Below, in pieces: positions 32,976-42,274 of a DNA stretch of 64,000 nucleotides. The position numbers were made by a program, and so were the translations under genes. The notes under the pieces are model-generated. The model ran no database searches. It had not been told where the DNA came from and worked only from the letters and a program-made list of their open reading frames with translations. Each line of letters opens with the position of its first letter. The stretch's first letter is position 1. This DNA is from Bacteroidota bacterium (lineage in GTDB: Bacteria; Bacteroidota; Bacteroidia; Cytophagales; Cyclobacteriaceae): NCBI GenBank assembly GCA_018267275.1, contig JAFDYV010000009.1:434001-498000 (forward strand), read 5' to 3'.

Positions 32976-33833
32976 CTACTTTTCCATCTTCCTAATCAAC
33001 TGCTTCGCTTGCCCCACCCAGTTGTCGCGGGCGATGCGGTCAGGGAACGATTTAAGTTTGGTGGTAATCTGCTCCATCATCTCAGGGGTGAGGTCGCGGA
33101 TTTGCTCAAAAGTATAAACGCCCAATTTATTGAGCTTCCTTTCTATTTTAGGGCCGATGCCCACAATCAATTTTAAATCGTCTTTCTCCAGCCGCTTGGC
33201 GCGAGTGATTTCTTTGGCGGCCTCTACCTTATCCGCACTTGTTTTTGAGCCACCTTGCAGGTGGTTTAGCTGATTTGTGAGGTCCTGATTTTTTTGTGCA
33301 TATTCTTTCACTTGGTTTTCCAACTGACGGAACTGCATGGTAATGCGGCCCAATTCAACATCTGCCAACTGCACTTTCGGCCGCAACGTTTGCAATTCAT
33401 CTTGCTTTTGTTGCGCCTCTCGTTGTGCGCGGGCCAGTTCTTCTTTCAAACGCTCGTTTTCATTGGCTGCTGCGGCAAAATCGGCCTTAAATGTTTCTTT
33501 GGCGCGTGCCAAGGTGCTTTCCGCTTTTTCCAGTCGAGCCAACCATTCTTGCTCTTGTTCACTGCTTTTTCCCGTGCTCTGCTGAAGGTCTTGAATTTGC
33601 ATATCTTTTTCTTCTATTGCGCCTTGGCGCAAAAACCAGGCAATACCAAAACCAATTAAAACGGTGATTAACAAAATAGCAATCACCTCTACAATACCCA
33701 TCGTGGTTTCGTGCGGACTAAAATGAGCTGGGTCTGCCTGTAGGCCTTTGATGCCGAACAAATACCATTGCGATGCTACAACACACCACACGGCAAAAAG
33801 CCCAATGAGCCAATAACTGATTTTTGATTTCAT
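32976..33833 (-). CDS. Membrane protein with coiled coil and C-terminal helix-hairpin-helix domain
   Basis: 285 residues. Two N-terminal membrane helices (about 6-26 and 42-66) are followed by a long charged coiled coil (about 75-195, rich in Glu, Gln, Lys and Ala) and a C-terminal domain (about 220-285) with LKLIVGIGPKIERKLNKLGV and YTFEQIRDLTPEMMEQI. The last part is a helix-hairpin-helix fold like the one attached to some ribosomal L21 and DUF4332 proteins, often binding nucleic acid. The cytoplasmic rod would tether that domain to the membrane. Function unknown. Confidence 0.75.
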   Translation of the reverse strand: MKSKISYWLIGLFAVWCVVASQWYLFGIKGLQADPAHFSPHETTMGIVEVIAILLITVLIGFGIAWFLRQGAIEEKDMQIQDLQQSTGKSSEQEQEWLARLEKAESTLARAKETFKADFAAAANENERLKEELARAQREAQQKQDELQTLRPKVQLADVELGRITMQFRQLENQVKEYAQKNQDLTNQLNHLQGGSKTSADKVEAAKEITRAKRLEKDDLKLIVGIGPKIERKLNKLGVYTFEQIRDLTPEMMEQITTKLKSFPDRIARDNWVGQAKQLIRKMEK

Positions 33834-33861
33834 CTGCTACTCGTTTTTAGTTAAGGTCAGA

Positions 33862-33884
33862 TGCCTGCCTTGTCGGCAGACAGG
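33862..33884. repeat. Short intergenic palindrome
   Basis: TGCCTGCC (33862-33869) and GGCAGACA (33875-33882) pair at 7 of 8 positions around TTGTC. It is of the GC-rich TGCCTGCC style seen as a dispersed repeat in Cytophagales. It lies in the 247-base divergent spacer between the coiled-coil gene and gpmI; the rest of the spacer shows only the gpmI promoter candidate. Confidence 0.4.
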
Positions 33885-34049
33885 GAATAGCCTCATTGGT
33901 GTTTCAACGGGTGACAAATCATTGAGGTCCATTTCACCTTGTTCTGTTTTCAAAGGGTGAAACTACAAAAAAGAACCCCGCTTGCCAACCGATAAAACGT
34001 TTACGGAGACAAACCTATGCCCAACTCAAAATGCTATCGATAACAGCAC

Positions 34050-34057
34050 TATATTTG
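34050..34057 (+). promoter_or_regulatory. Candidate gpmI -7 promoter box
   Basis: TATATTTG matches the Bacteroidota -7 consensus TAnnTTTG exactly, 23 bases upstream of the gpmI ATG. No clear TTG -33 element was found at the expected distance. Confidence 0.4.
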
Positions 34058-34080
34058 ATGCCCATTTCAATCCGTGTATT

Positions 34081-35607
34081 ATGAGCAAAAAAGTGTTGTT
34101 GATGATTCTAGACGGCTGGGGCATCGCTAAAAACCTAAAGGTATCTGCGATTGACCAAGCCAAAACGCCTTATATCAATTCGTTGTATCAAAAGTACCCA
34201 CACAGCAAACTGGAGGCTTCAGGTCTGGCGGTGGGTTTGCCAGCAGGCCAAATGGGCAATTCAGAAGTGGGCCACATGAACATTGGTGCTGGCCGCGTGG
34301 TGTACCAAGATTTGGTGCGCGTGAACAAAGCGATAGAAGAGAAAGAGCTCGACCAAAACCAAGTGTTATTAGACGCCATTCAATACGCCAAAGCAAACAA
34401 CAAGTCATTTCACTTGATTGGGTTGGTTTCAGATGGTGGCGTTCACTCGCACTTAGAGCATTTGAAAGGGCTGATAACAATTTTGAACAACCACCAACTA
34501 CAAAATGTATTTGTACATGCATTCACTGATGGTCGCGACACAGACCCCAAAGGCGGCCTTGGCTACCTAACAGACTTGCAAAAGCATATGCAGCATTCCA
34601 CCGGTCAGCTCGCAAGCATCGTGGGTCGCTACTACGCTATGGATCGCGACAAACGGTGGGAGCGCGTAAAGCTTGCCTATGATTTACTGGTGAAAGGCGT
34701 GGGTGAAAACTCAACCAATCTGTTGGCGTCTATTCAGAAATCTTACGATGCTGGCGTGACAGATGAATTTATCAAGCCAATTGCCGCGACCACTAACGGC
34801 AAGCCGCTATCCGTAATCCAAGAAGGTGATGTGGTACTTTGCTTCAATTTTAGAACAGACCGGGGGCGAGAGATTACGCAAGTACTCACGCAGCAAGATT
34901 TTCCTGACCATGGGATGAAAAAACTCAACCTGCACTACGTTACGCTCACCAACTACGATGACACGTTTAAAAACGTGAACGTAATTTTTGATAAAGATAA
35001 TTTGACCAATACGCTCGGGGAAATTGTTTCAAAAGCTGGCAAGAAACAGATTCGAATTGCCGAGACTGAAAAATATCCGCACGTAACTTTCTTTTTCTCG
35101 GGTGGGCGCGAAGAAATGTTTGCCGGTGAATCGCGCATCATGTGTCCATCGCCCAAAGTAGCCACGTATGACCTGCAACCGGAAATGAGTGCGCGAGACA
35201 TCCGCGATAAGATCATTCCTGAATTGGAGAAAAAGGAGGCTGATTTCATTTGCTTGAACTTTGCCAACACCGATATGGTTGGGCACACGGGCGTATTTAC
35301 GGCAGCCGTAAAAGCTTGCGAAACGGTAGACCAGTGCAATGAAGCAGTAACCGAAGCTGCGCGCAAAAATGGATATGTTACCATCATCATCGCTGACCAT
35401 GGAAATGCCGACATTATGATCAATGAAGACGGCACGCCTAACACTGCGCACACTACCAACTTAGTACCGTGCATCTTGGTGGATGATTCCAAAACATTTA
35501 CCAAAATCAGCGATGGTAAGTTGGGCGACTTGGCTCCGACTATTCTCACATTAATGGGCGTTGCCATACCGAAAGAAATGACAGGCAAAGTGCTGGTGGA
35601 AAAATGA
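34081..35607 (+). CDS. gpmI: 2,3-bisphosphoglycerate-independent phosphoglycerate mutase
   Basis: About 508 residues from the ATG at 34081 (MSKKVLLMILDGWGI), matching the usual iPGM length; an in-frame TTG 99 bases upstream would add an unrelated leader. Both halves of the bimetal centre are visible: DGWG, MGNSEVGHMNIGAGR with the catalytic Ser, FTDGRDTDP, RYYAMDRDKRW, FRTDR, NFANTDMVGHTG, ADHGNAD and TAHTTN. It interconverts 3- and 2-phosphoglycerate in glycolysis/gluconeogenesis in the cytosol. It overlaps the next gene by four bases (ATGA). Confidence 0.97.
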   Translation: MSKKVLLMILDGWGIAKNLKVSAIDQAKTPYINSLYQKYPHSKLEASGLAVGLPAGQMGNSEVGHMNIGAGRVVYQDLVRVNKAIEEKELDQNQVLLDAIQYAKANNKSFHLIGLVSDGGVHSHLEHLKGLITILNNHQLQNVFVHAFTDGRDTDPKGGLGYLTDLQKHMQHSTGQLASIVGRYYAMDRDKRWERVKLAYDLLVKGVGENSTNLLASIQKSYDAGVTDEFIKPIAATTNGKPLSVIQEGDVVLCFNFRTDRGREITQVLTQQDFPDHGMKKLNLHYVTLTNYDDTFKNVNVIFDKDNLTNTLGEIVSKAGKKQIRIAETEKYPHVTFFFSGGREEMFAGESRIMCPSPKVATYDLQPEMSARDIRDKIIPELEKKEADFICLNFANTDMVGHTGVFTAAVKACETVDQCNEAVTEAARKNGYVTIIIADHGNADIMINEDGTPNTAHTTNLVPCILVDDSKTFTKISDGKLGDLAPTILTLMGVAIPKEMTGKVLVEK

Positions 35608-36194
35608 TTCGATTTGCCCTCGTTTTTTGTATTGCGTTGACGTTTGTGGGTTGCAACCGGGGCAACTTGGTTTATGATAAACCTTACTTTGATTTTGACA
35701 GCTTGGTTTCAAAGCAAATTAAGTTGATAGGCCTATCAAATGATTCCATCAAAAAAATTGCCGTGATGGATGGGAAAACTGATGTCTCTGTATTTGCCGT
35801 TGACACTACGGTCATCAAAAACGAACTTGAGGTTTTTCGCCAACTCGATGTAATCAACAAACCTTTATTCAAAAATGCCTACCAACTGGTAATGGATGAA
35901 AAAGACAACAAGAGTAACTTACGGGTAAGAACCTATCGGTTGAAGAACAGTGCACGCTTGAAGTCAGCGGTGCCCTATGTTCGATTTTTTTTCTTGAACG
36001 ATTTTCAGCAACTCAAAAAAATTGAATCGTTGTTCGAGGAATCAAATTCGTTGTATACGACTCACCGCAAGCTTATGATGGAATTTGAAGGCGCAGGAAA
36101 AGAAGCTAGGCTTAAGAACTATTCAGTCTCGGGATTTCAAAAAATGATTTTGAACGACTCGGTCAAGTTTTCGATAGAAGGGAGTGTTAAATAA
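35604..36194 (+). CDS. Hypothetical lipoprotein
   Basis: 196 residues. The N-terminus MIRFALVFCIALTFVGCNRG has a good lipobox (TFVGC), predicting a lipid-anchored envelope protein. The mature part has DVSVFAVDTTVIKNELEVFR and RLKSAVPYVRFFFLNDFQQL but no family I recognise. Its start codon overlaps the gpmI stop, so it depends on gpmI translation; a functional relation is not evident. Confidence 0.75.
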   Translation: MIRFALVFCIALTFVGCNRGNLVYDKPYFDFDSLVSKQIKLIGLSNDSIKKIAVMDGKTDVSVFAVDTTVIKNELEVFRQLDVINKPLFKNAYQLVMDEKDNKSNLRVRTYRLKNSARLKSAVPYVRFFFLNDFQQLKKIESLFEESNSLYTTHRKLMMEFEGAGKEARLKNYSVSGFQKMILNDSVKFSIEGSVK

Positions 36195-36302
36195 AGTTGA
36201 TGTTGTGCCCCGCGGTGATTGCTTGTGGGAGGGCGGTAACATAGTTATGCTATTTTAAATACTGAGGGAAGTGAGGATGTACAGTTTGGATTGATTTCTA
36301 TT

Positions 36303-36365
36303 ATGGCAAAAAGACAATTTTTAGAAGAAGGCGAAAAACGTAAGCTAAACAAGGAGGGCATCTAG
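36303..36365 (+). pseudogene. Severed N-terminus of the ABC exporter, ending in an in-frame amber codon
   Basis: From the ATG at 36303, twenty codons read MAKRQFLEEGEKRKLNKEGI and then TAG (36363-36365). The same frame continues with KLWGIFKFLLPYRWTF, which runs straight into the exporter annotated from 36393. The leader-plus-KLWGIFKFLLPYRW pattern is what Bacteroidota ABC exporters normally have at their start, so the TAG appears to interrupt one gene. Confidence 0.8.
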
Positions 36366-36392
36366 AAGCTGTGGGGCATTTTTAAATTCCTA

Positions 36393-38090
36393 TTGCCTTA
36401 CCGTTGGACTTTTATTTTTGGTTTGGTGGCGCTCGGGCTATCCAGTGGAACAATTTTGTCGTTTCCTTACCTGGCAGGACAGATGCTGGATGTAGCCCAG
36501 GGAAAAAGTAATTTCATCTTTAACAGTGTCGGGCAGGTTGGTGCAATTCTCATTGCCGTGCTGGCCATACAAAGCGTTTTTTCGTTCATCCGGGTATACA
36601 CATTCACGCAAGTAAGTGAACAGTCTTTGGCAGATCTGCGGCAGGCTGTTTACGCTAAAATGATTTGGCTTCCCATGCCTTTCTTTGACAGCCGCAGGGT
36701 GGGCGAACTCACCAGCCGCCTGACATCTGACGTAAGTACTTTACAAGATGTATTCACGTTTACCCTTGCTGAACTATTGCGGCAGTGCCTCATTTTGGGT
36801 ATCGGCATCCCCTTGATTTTTTTCCTTACGCCCAAGTTAGCAGTGTTCATGCTGCTTACGTTCCCTGTGCTGGTGGTGGCCGCATTACTATTCGGCAAGT
36901 TTATTCGAAAAATGTCGAAGAAAACGCAAGACCAATTGGCGCAATCAAATGTGATTGTCGAGGAAACATTTCAGTCGATAGGCGTGGTAAAAGCTTTTAC
37001 AAATGAGCTATTCGAAATCGCGAGATATAAAAAATCGCTAAACGATGTGGTGGCCACGGCCATTCGCACAGCCAAATACCGCGGGCTGTTTATTTCGTTT
37101 ACAATTCTTGCCTTCTTTGGTGGCATTGTGGCGGTGGGTTGGTATGGCGCACACCTGTTGCAAAATGACGTAATTACAGTGGGCGAGTTGTTCTCGTTTA
37201 TCTTTTATACATCATTTGTTGGTGCATCTATTGCGGGCCTGGGCGATATCTACAGTCAAATGCAGCGCTCAATTGGTGCCTCTGAACGCATTCTTGAAAT
37301 ACTTGGCACGCCTGATGAACGGCCGATGCCAAATGAAAAGTTGAAGCTGGAGGGTCGGCTTCGGTTCGACAAAGTTTCATTTGAGTACCCCTCCCGAACA
37401 GATTTCCCGGTGTTGAAAAATATCTCAATCGATATTCAGGCCGGGGAAAAGATTGCTTTGGTGGGCGCCAGCGGGGCCGGAAAGTCTACCATTACCAGTC
37501 TTATCATGCGATTGTACCAGTTACAACAGGGTACCATTTATGCTGATGACAAACCAGTCGGTGACTACAACTTGAGCGCCTATCGTAATAACATAGGTAT
37601 CGTACCGCAAGAGGTAATTTTGTTTGGCGGTACTATTTTCGAGAACATTGCTTACGGTAAGCCAAACGCCACTGAAGCGGAGGTGATTGAAGCTGCCAAA
37701 CAGGCAAATGCTTGGGAGTTTATTGACAGCTTTCCAGAAAAACTACAAACGGTAGTGGGCGATCGCGGTATTAAACTTTCTGGTGGCCAACGGCAACGGA
37801 TTGCCATTGCCCGAGCTATTTTGAAGAACCCCGCCATTTTGATTTTGGATGAGGCGACCAGTTCTTTGGATGCAAAGTCAGAGCAGCTGGTGCAACAAGC
37901 CCTCGAAACATTGATGGAAAACCGTACCAGCATTGTAATTGCACACCGCCTCAGCACCATCCGAAAAGTAGACCGAATCTTGGTAATTAAAGATGGCGAA
38001 ATCGTTGAAAGTGGTTCGCATCAACAACTGGTTGCAAACGAGCGAGGGATCTACAAAAACCTTCTGCAACTACAGCTTCAAACCTCATAG
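36393..38090 (+). CDS. ABC exporter, fused permease and ATPase (MsbA/LipA-like), N-terminus interrupted
   Basis: 565 residues if translated from the TTG at 36393. Six membrane helices lie in the first 300 residues (from WTFIFGLVALGLSSGTILSF), followed by an ATPase domain: Walker A GASGAGKST, Q-loop IVPQEVILFGGT, signature LSGGQRQR, Walker B AILILDEATSSLDA and H-loop IAHRLSTI. This is a half-transporter of the MsbA/multidrug type that dimerises to export lipids or drugs. The natural start is probably the ATG at 36303, but an amber codon at 36363 separates it. The product may be a TTG-started short form, readthrough product, sequencing error, or non-functional. Confidence 0.88.
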   Translation: MPYRWTFIFGLVALGLSSGTILSFPYLAGQMLDVAQGKSNFIFNSVGQVGAILIAVLAIQSVFSFIRVYTFTQVSEQSLADLRQAVYAKMIWLPMPFFDSRRVGELTSRLTSDVSTLQDVFTFTLAELLRQCLILGIGIPLIFFLTPKLAVFMLLTFPVLVVAALLFGKFIRKMSKKTQDQLAQSNVIVEETFQSIGVVKAFTNELFEIARYKKSLNDVVATAIRTAKYRGLFISFTILAFFGGIVAVGWYGAHLLQNDVITVGELFSFIFYTSFVGASIAGLGDIYSQMQRSIGASERILEILGTPDERPMPNEKLKLEGRLRFDKVSFEYPSRTDFPVLKNISIDIQAGEKIALVGASGAGKSTITSLIMRLYQLQQGTIYADDKPVGDYNLSAYRNNIGIVPQEVILFGGTIFENIAYGKPNATEAEVIEAAKQANAWEFIDSFPEKLQTVVGDRGIKLSGGQRQRIAIARAILKNPAILILDEATSSLDAKSEQLVQQALETLMENRTSIVIAHRLSTIRKVDRILVIKDGEIVESGSHQQLVANERGIYKNLLQLQLQTS

Positions 38091-38106
38091 AAAATACCCG
38101 TTTTTA

Positions 38107-38130
38107 GCAAAAAATACCACTATTTTTTGC
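38107..38130 (+). terminator. AT-rich stem-loop after the ABC exporter
   Basis: GCAAAAAATA and TATTTTTTGC form a perfect 10-bp stem around CCAC, 17 bases after the exporter stop. There is no T-run after the stem, so it may be a terminator of an unusual kind or a processing stem. Confidence 0.5.
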
Positions 38131-38178
38131 GTTCGGGGGTTTCTTTTCTTGAATAGAAGAAATCAATAGGTGAGGTAG

Positions 38179-38208
38179 TTTACCTTCTAAAATATATTCG
38201 TAGTTTTG
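38179..38208 (+). promoter_or_regulatory. Candidate promoter for the terC-family gene
   Basis: TAGTTTTG at 38201-38208 matches TAnnTTTG exactly; a TTTA element begins at 38179, about 19 bases upstream. It lies 80 bases before the ATG, implying a leader of about 70 bases. The neighbouring ATTGATTAG may pair weakly, but I see no clear riboswitch structure. Confidence 0.4.
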
Positions 38209-38287
38209 AAAATTGATTAGTTCTGAAATACTTGTGGAACCTCGATTTAGCCTTGCTTTTCTCTCACCTCAACTCTTTTTCGCATAG

Positions 38288-39310
38288 ATGTTGGCGCTGG
38301 TTCTATTTGGGAGGGAAATAAGTGAACAAACTGTTCTGTACAGTGTGTTCGGTCTCATCATCGGGGTTTTCCTGCTCATCGATTTGGGTTTTTTTAACAA
38401 GTCTGCGCACAAAATCACCACCAAATCGGCATTATACCAATCAATTTTTTGGGTAGTGGTTAGCACTATTTTTGGCTATTTCATTTACCTGGATGGGCCA
38501 TATGATGTCGAGACAGATGATGGCAAATTCAGCTCACTTTCAGGCCTCGATGCCATGGTGGAGTACTTCACCGCTTACCTAACTGAATACGCGTTGTCGG
38601 TAGACAACATCTTCGTGATTTTGTTGATCTTAAAGTACTTTCAAGTTAAAGAAGAGTATTTCCACCGCATTTTGTTTTGGGGCATTTTGGGAGCCGTGGT
38701 TTTCCGTGGCGCATTCATATTTGTTGGTGCTTGGTTTGTTGCCCAATGGCATTGGATTCTTTACATCTTCGGAGTATTCCTCATTTATTCTGGTGTCAAA
38801 ATCTATTTTGAAGACAGTGACGAAAAAATAGACCCGGAGAAAAACCCAATTCTTCGTTTATGCCGCAAATACTTGCCGATTACAAAAGACGACATGGGCG
38901 GTAAATTTTTGGTGCGTCATCAGGGGAAGTTGATGTTCACTCCTTTATTCTTAGTCATTGTATTGATCGAGACAACTGACTTGATTTTTGCGGTGGATTC
39001 CATCCCGGCTGCCTTCGCCATTACGCAAAGTGAAATGTTGATCTATACTTCAAATATTTTTGCCGTGATGGGGTTGCGAGCTATGTTTTTCTTGCTATCC
39101 GGCATTATAGATAAGTTCTACTTATTGCAAAAAGGACTTTCGATTATCTTGTTCTTTATAGGTGCCAAAATGCTACTGGAGATTATTCACGTAGAACTTT
39201 CACCAGTGCTGTCGTTTGCAGTAATCATAGCTACCCTTACCTTGTCAATTGTATTTTCGATGTTGGTGCCTCGCAAAGACGAGGGTGAATCAGACGAAAT
39301 TGCAAACTAG
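38288..39310 (+). CDS. TerC family membrane protein (Alx-like)
   Basis: 340 residues with about nine predicted membrane helices. TerC landmarks: LTEYALSVDNIFVILLILKY (the acidic membrane Asp), FWGILGAVVFRGAFIFVGAW, and FAVDSIPAAFAITQSE. TerC/Alx proteins are linked to manganese export and metal loading of exported enzymes; the named role in tellurite resistance is not implied. The stop codon overlaps that of the convergent gene (shared CTAG). An in-frame stop lies directly upstream of the ATG, so the start is firm. Confidence 0.93.
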   Translation: MLALVLFGREISEQTVLYSVFGLIIGVFLLIDLGFFNKSAHKITTKSALYQSIFWVVVSTIFGYFIYLDGPYDVETDDGKFSSLSGLDAMVEYFTAYLTEYALSVDNIFVILLILKYFQVKEEYFHRILFWGILGAVVFRGAFIFVGAWFVAQWHWILYIFGVFLIYSGVKIYFEDSDEKIDPEKNPILRLCRKYLPITKDDMGGKFLVRHQGKLMFTPLFLVIVLIETTDLIFAVDSIPAAFAITQSEMLIYTSNIFAVMGLRAMFFLLSGIIDKFYLLQKGLSIILFFIGAKMLLEIIHVELSPVLSFAVIIATLTLSIVFSMLVPRKDEGESDEIAN

Positions 39311-40566
39311 ACCTCAGCAAAGAAATTATTAGGGAGAATCTTTAACAGTATTGGCAAGGTTAAAAAACGCTGCGGCAGCGAAATGATCACAAATGTTGGT
39401 ATTGACTTTAACACCACAATGAGCATTTCTTGCATTTGCTTTTTTTCTGATTCTGTGAGCTCGTGAGATTTCGCTTTCTTCAACAACTCCATCAACTCTT
39501 TGCTTTCCTGCACTTCGCGCAGCAATTTAGTCCGATTGGTATTTGTCACTTTTGACATCCGCGCCACAAAGCGATCGCTTACTTCATTAAAGTCTTGCTT
39601 ATTCTGTAAGTAGTTGAGTTGATCCCAGTGCTCGAGTACAAAACCCTCTACGGCCATCATGCTGTTTTCTAAGTCATCTTCACTGAAGCTTAAATAAACG
39701 GTAAGGCGTTTTAAAAACTCTTGTTCGTTGCCCTCTACTCTTTTATCGGCCCAAATGGTAAGTATGGCCATTTCCAAAAAATACTTCTTCAAAATCCAGG
39801 AATTGTTGGTTGGTAGATTGATTTCTTCCAATTCAATTCCCTTTTCAAAAATGGCATGTGCTTCCTTCTTCTTGTCCGTGCTCAGGTGCGCACTTTGCAA
39901 AAAATAGTCGAGCAACTTACGCTCTTCAAATTCAACGGTTTTGTTAGCATGGGCGGCTGCTGCAATTACTTTAACAACAGAAAAGCGCAGCTCTTCGCGC
40001 TCATACTTAAAAAAGTCTGATACAATTTTATCCGCATTGGTGTGAATCCACTGGCCAAAAATGAAAATATCAAGAAACAGCAGGCTATTGTGGAAAAAGT
40101 GCACCCAAAAATTTTCTTTGTCGCTAGCAGTAAGGTCTACTCGCTTGTCTAAAATTCTTTCGGCCAGCTCAAGAGGAGTTTTCTTTCTACCGAAGAGTGT
40201 TTTAGTGGGAGTAGCCAGTTCAGGAAAAATATTGTTATAAAAGTTCCCAATGCTTTCCAGTGTTTTTAGGATGACCTCTGATAGCTCGTTTGGGCTTTTA
40301 ATTTGGCGATCATAAAACAACAACGAGCTACTGATGAGGCTCTCCGCAAGTAAGATCTTCATTCTGTCTCGGTCACTCCATTCTGCGCTATTTGGGTGAT
40401 CTAACGAATCTACTGCCTGCCCATACATCAAGCCGGTGGGCTGAATGACCCGATACAAAGAATGCTCAGGATGCGATGCCTTTTTACTCTCAACAGTCAA
40501 ATCCTTGAGTAATTCCTGCCGGAATTCAAGGTATTCCTTAAGCCAGCCTGGTTCGTCTGGTTTCAT
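39307..40566 (-). CDS. LETM1-related / TerB-like helical protein
   Basis: About 419 residues from the ATG at 40566; a TTG three codons upstream is less likely. All-helical, without signal peptide. The middle (about 190-310, with FSVVKVIAAAAHANKTVEFEE and WADKRVEGNEQEFLKRL) resembles TerB-type helical repeats. The C-terminus LTESEKKQMQEMLIVVLKSI followed by PTFVIISLPQRFLTLPILLK resembles the LETM1 domain tail, as in proteins named LETM1-related biofilm-associated. The function is not established. It is last in the purE operon direction and shares a CTAG stop with the convergent terC-type gene. Confidence 0.7.
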   Translation of the reverse strand: MKPDEPGWLKEYLEFRQELLKDLTVESKKASHPEHSLYRVIQPTGLMYGQAVDSLDHPNSAEWSDRDRMKILLAESLISSSLLFYDRQIKSPNELSEVILKTLESIGNFYNNIFPELATPTKTLFGRKKTPLELAERILDKRVDLTASDKENFWVHFFHNSLLFLDIFIFGQWIHTNADKIVSDFFKYEREELRFSVVKVIAAAAHANKTVEFEERKLLDYFLQSAHLSTDKKKEAHAIFEKGIELEEINLPTNNSWILKKYFLEMAILTIWADKRVEGNEQEFLKRLTVYLSFSEDDLENSMMAVEGFVLEHWDQLNYLQNKQDFNEVSDRFVARMSKVTNTNRTKLLREVQESKELMELLKKAKSHELTESEKKQMQEMLIVVLKSIPTFVIISLPQRFLTLPILLKILPNNFFAEV

Positions 40567-40631
40567 GCAGCGCAAAAAATGAAAATGAAAGTAAGCATTT
40601 TTTCTGGAATCGAAACGTGGACTGCCAATCG

Positions 40632-41144
40632 TCAGCTCACATTTTTCCAGCCTTTTCTTTCAATCGCCTCAAATGATTCCTCTACCTTCTTTTTTAGATT
40701 GGCCTTAAACGCATCCAATCGCTTTGCCAGAGTTTTGTCGTGGTTGGCCAGCATTTGCGCTGCGAGTATGCCTGCATTTTTTGCACCGTTCAAAGCCACA
40801 GTAGCTACGGGCACGCCTGCAGGCATTTGCAAGATAGACAGCACCGAGTCCCATCCATCAATTGAATTGGAAGATTTGATCGGCACACCAATCACCGGCA
40901 ACGATGTAAGCGATGCAACCATGCCTGGCAAATGAGCTGCACCTCCCGCACCCGCCACAATCACTTTTAATCCGCGGCTTCGTGCTGATGAAGCATAGTC
41001 AACCATGCGTTGTGGCGTGCGATGGGCAGACACCACCGTAAGTTCAAATGGCACTTTAAGTTCCTCTAAAAATTCGGCAGCTTCTTTCATTACTTTAAGG
41101 TCTGATTGGCTGCCCATGATAATACCGACCACTGCTTTACTCAT
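40632..41144 (-). CDS. purE: 5-(carboxyamino)imidazole ribonucleotide mutase
   Basis: 170 residues, the class I PurE length. Signatures include [35 protein letters not shown] (substrate-binding His) and [20 protein letters not shown], then [10 protein letters not shown]. It converts N5-CAIR to CAIR in de novo purine synthesis, acting with PurK. The ATG overlaps the purK stop by four bases. Confidence 0.97.
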   Translation of the reverse strand: MSKAVVGIIMGSQSDLKVMKEAAEFLEELKVPFELTVVSAHRTPQRMVDYASSARSRGLKVIVAGAGGAAHLPGMVASLTSLPVIGVPIKSSNSIDGWDSVLSILQMPAGVPVATVALNGAKNAGILAAQMLANHDKTLAKRLDAFKANLKKKVEESFEAIERKGWKNVS

Positions 41145-42274
41145 GTGATTACCTTAAGCGTTTGTTTGACGAATGTCGCCTTCTTTTTCAGATTTTCAAT
41201 GTCAGCATCTACGATGGTCACGTGACCCATCTTTCTAAATGGCTTTGTGGTTTTTTTACCGTATAGGTGAACGTGTACACCTTTCTGTGAAAGCACTTCA
41301 ACCATTCCCTGGTATTTCGCCTCGCCAGCATAGCCGTCTTCGCCCAGCAAGTTTACCATTGCACTTGGCATAATCATATCTGCACTCCCCAACGGCCAAT
41401 TTAAAATGGCCCGTAAGTGTTGTTCATACTGCGAGGTGATATTCGCTTCAATAGTTTGGTGGCCGCTGTTGTGTGGGCGAGGGGCAATTTCGTTCACCAG
41501 CACTTCTCCATTCTTGGTAACAAACATTTCAACCGCCAACAAGCCAACCATATTCAATTTTTCAATAATGCCACGCGCCAACTGTTCGGCTTTTTTAGCG
41601 ATAGCATCAGATACCTGCGCGGGCGAGAAAAGATACTCTACCAAATTCGCTTCCGGGTGAAACACCATTTCCACTGCGGGGTAGCAAACAACGTCACCAG
41701 ACGCGTTGCGAGCTACGATTACTGAAATTTCTTTTTCAAAATCGATTAGCTTTTCAAGTAAACTGGGTTTATCGAAAGCTTTATCTAAATCACTTTCGCT
41801 TCGTAGAATTTGAACACCTCGCCCATCGTAGCCCTCTTTACCTAACTTATTTACTGCAGGCAGAAAATCTTTGTTATTTTTTACGTCCTCTTTAGTGTCG
41901 GTTAATACAAACTCAGCGGTGGGGAAATGGTTTTGGCGATAGAACTCCTTTTGCGTTCTCTTGTCCTGGATCAACTCAATGACTTCTGGCTGAGGATAAA
42001 CTTGTTTGCCTTGTTTTACCAACTCCTTTAAAGCGGCCACGCTCACGTTCTCAATTTCAATCGTAATCAAATCCAAGGGTTTGCCAAACGCCACTACAGT
42101 ATCGAAGTCAGTGAGCTTACCGGATGTAAAATCAGAAATCTTACTGCACGGGGCGTTACCATCGGGATCAAGTACCGAAAAATGAATATTGAAATCAATT
42201 GCAGACTGAATAAGCATGCGACCGAGCTGGCCCCCGCCTAAGACTCCTAACTTAATGTTGCTGTGAACGCTCAT
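41141..42274 (-). CDS. purK: 5-(carboxyamino)imidazole ribonucleotide synthase
   Basis: 377 residues with ATP-grasp architecture: N-terminal [20 protein letters not shown], the central grasp domain with [37 protein letters not shown] and the ligand motif [20 protein letters not shown]. It carboxylates AIR to N5-CAIR using ATP and bicarbonate. The gene begins immediately after the stop of the small secreted-protein gene and overlaps purE. Confidence 0.97.
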   Translation of the reverse strand: MSVHSNIKLGVLGGGQLGRMLIQSAIDFNIHFSVLDPDGNAPCSKISDFTSGKLTDFDTVVAFGKPLDLITIEIENVSVAALKELVKQGKQVYPQPEVIELIQDKRTQKEFYRQNHFPTAEFVLTDTKEDVKNNKDFLPAVNKLGKEGYDGRGVQILRSESDLDKAFDKPSLLEKLIDFEKEISVIVARNASGDVVCYPAVEMVFHPEANLVEYLFSPAQVSDAIAKKAEQLARGIIEKLNMVGLLAVEMFVTKNGEVLVNEIAPRPHNSGHQTIEANITSQYEQHLRAILNWPLGSADMIMPSAMVNLLGEDGYAGEAKYQGMVEVLSQKGVHVHLYGKKTTKPFRKMGHVTIVDADIENLKKKATFVKQTLKVIT

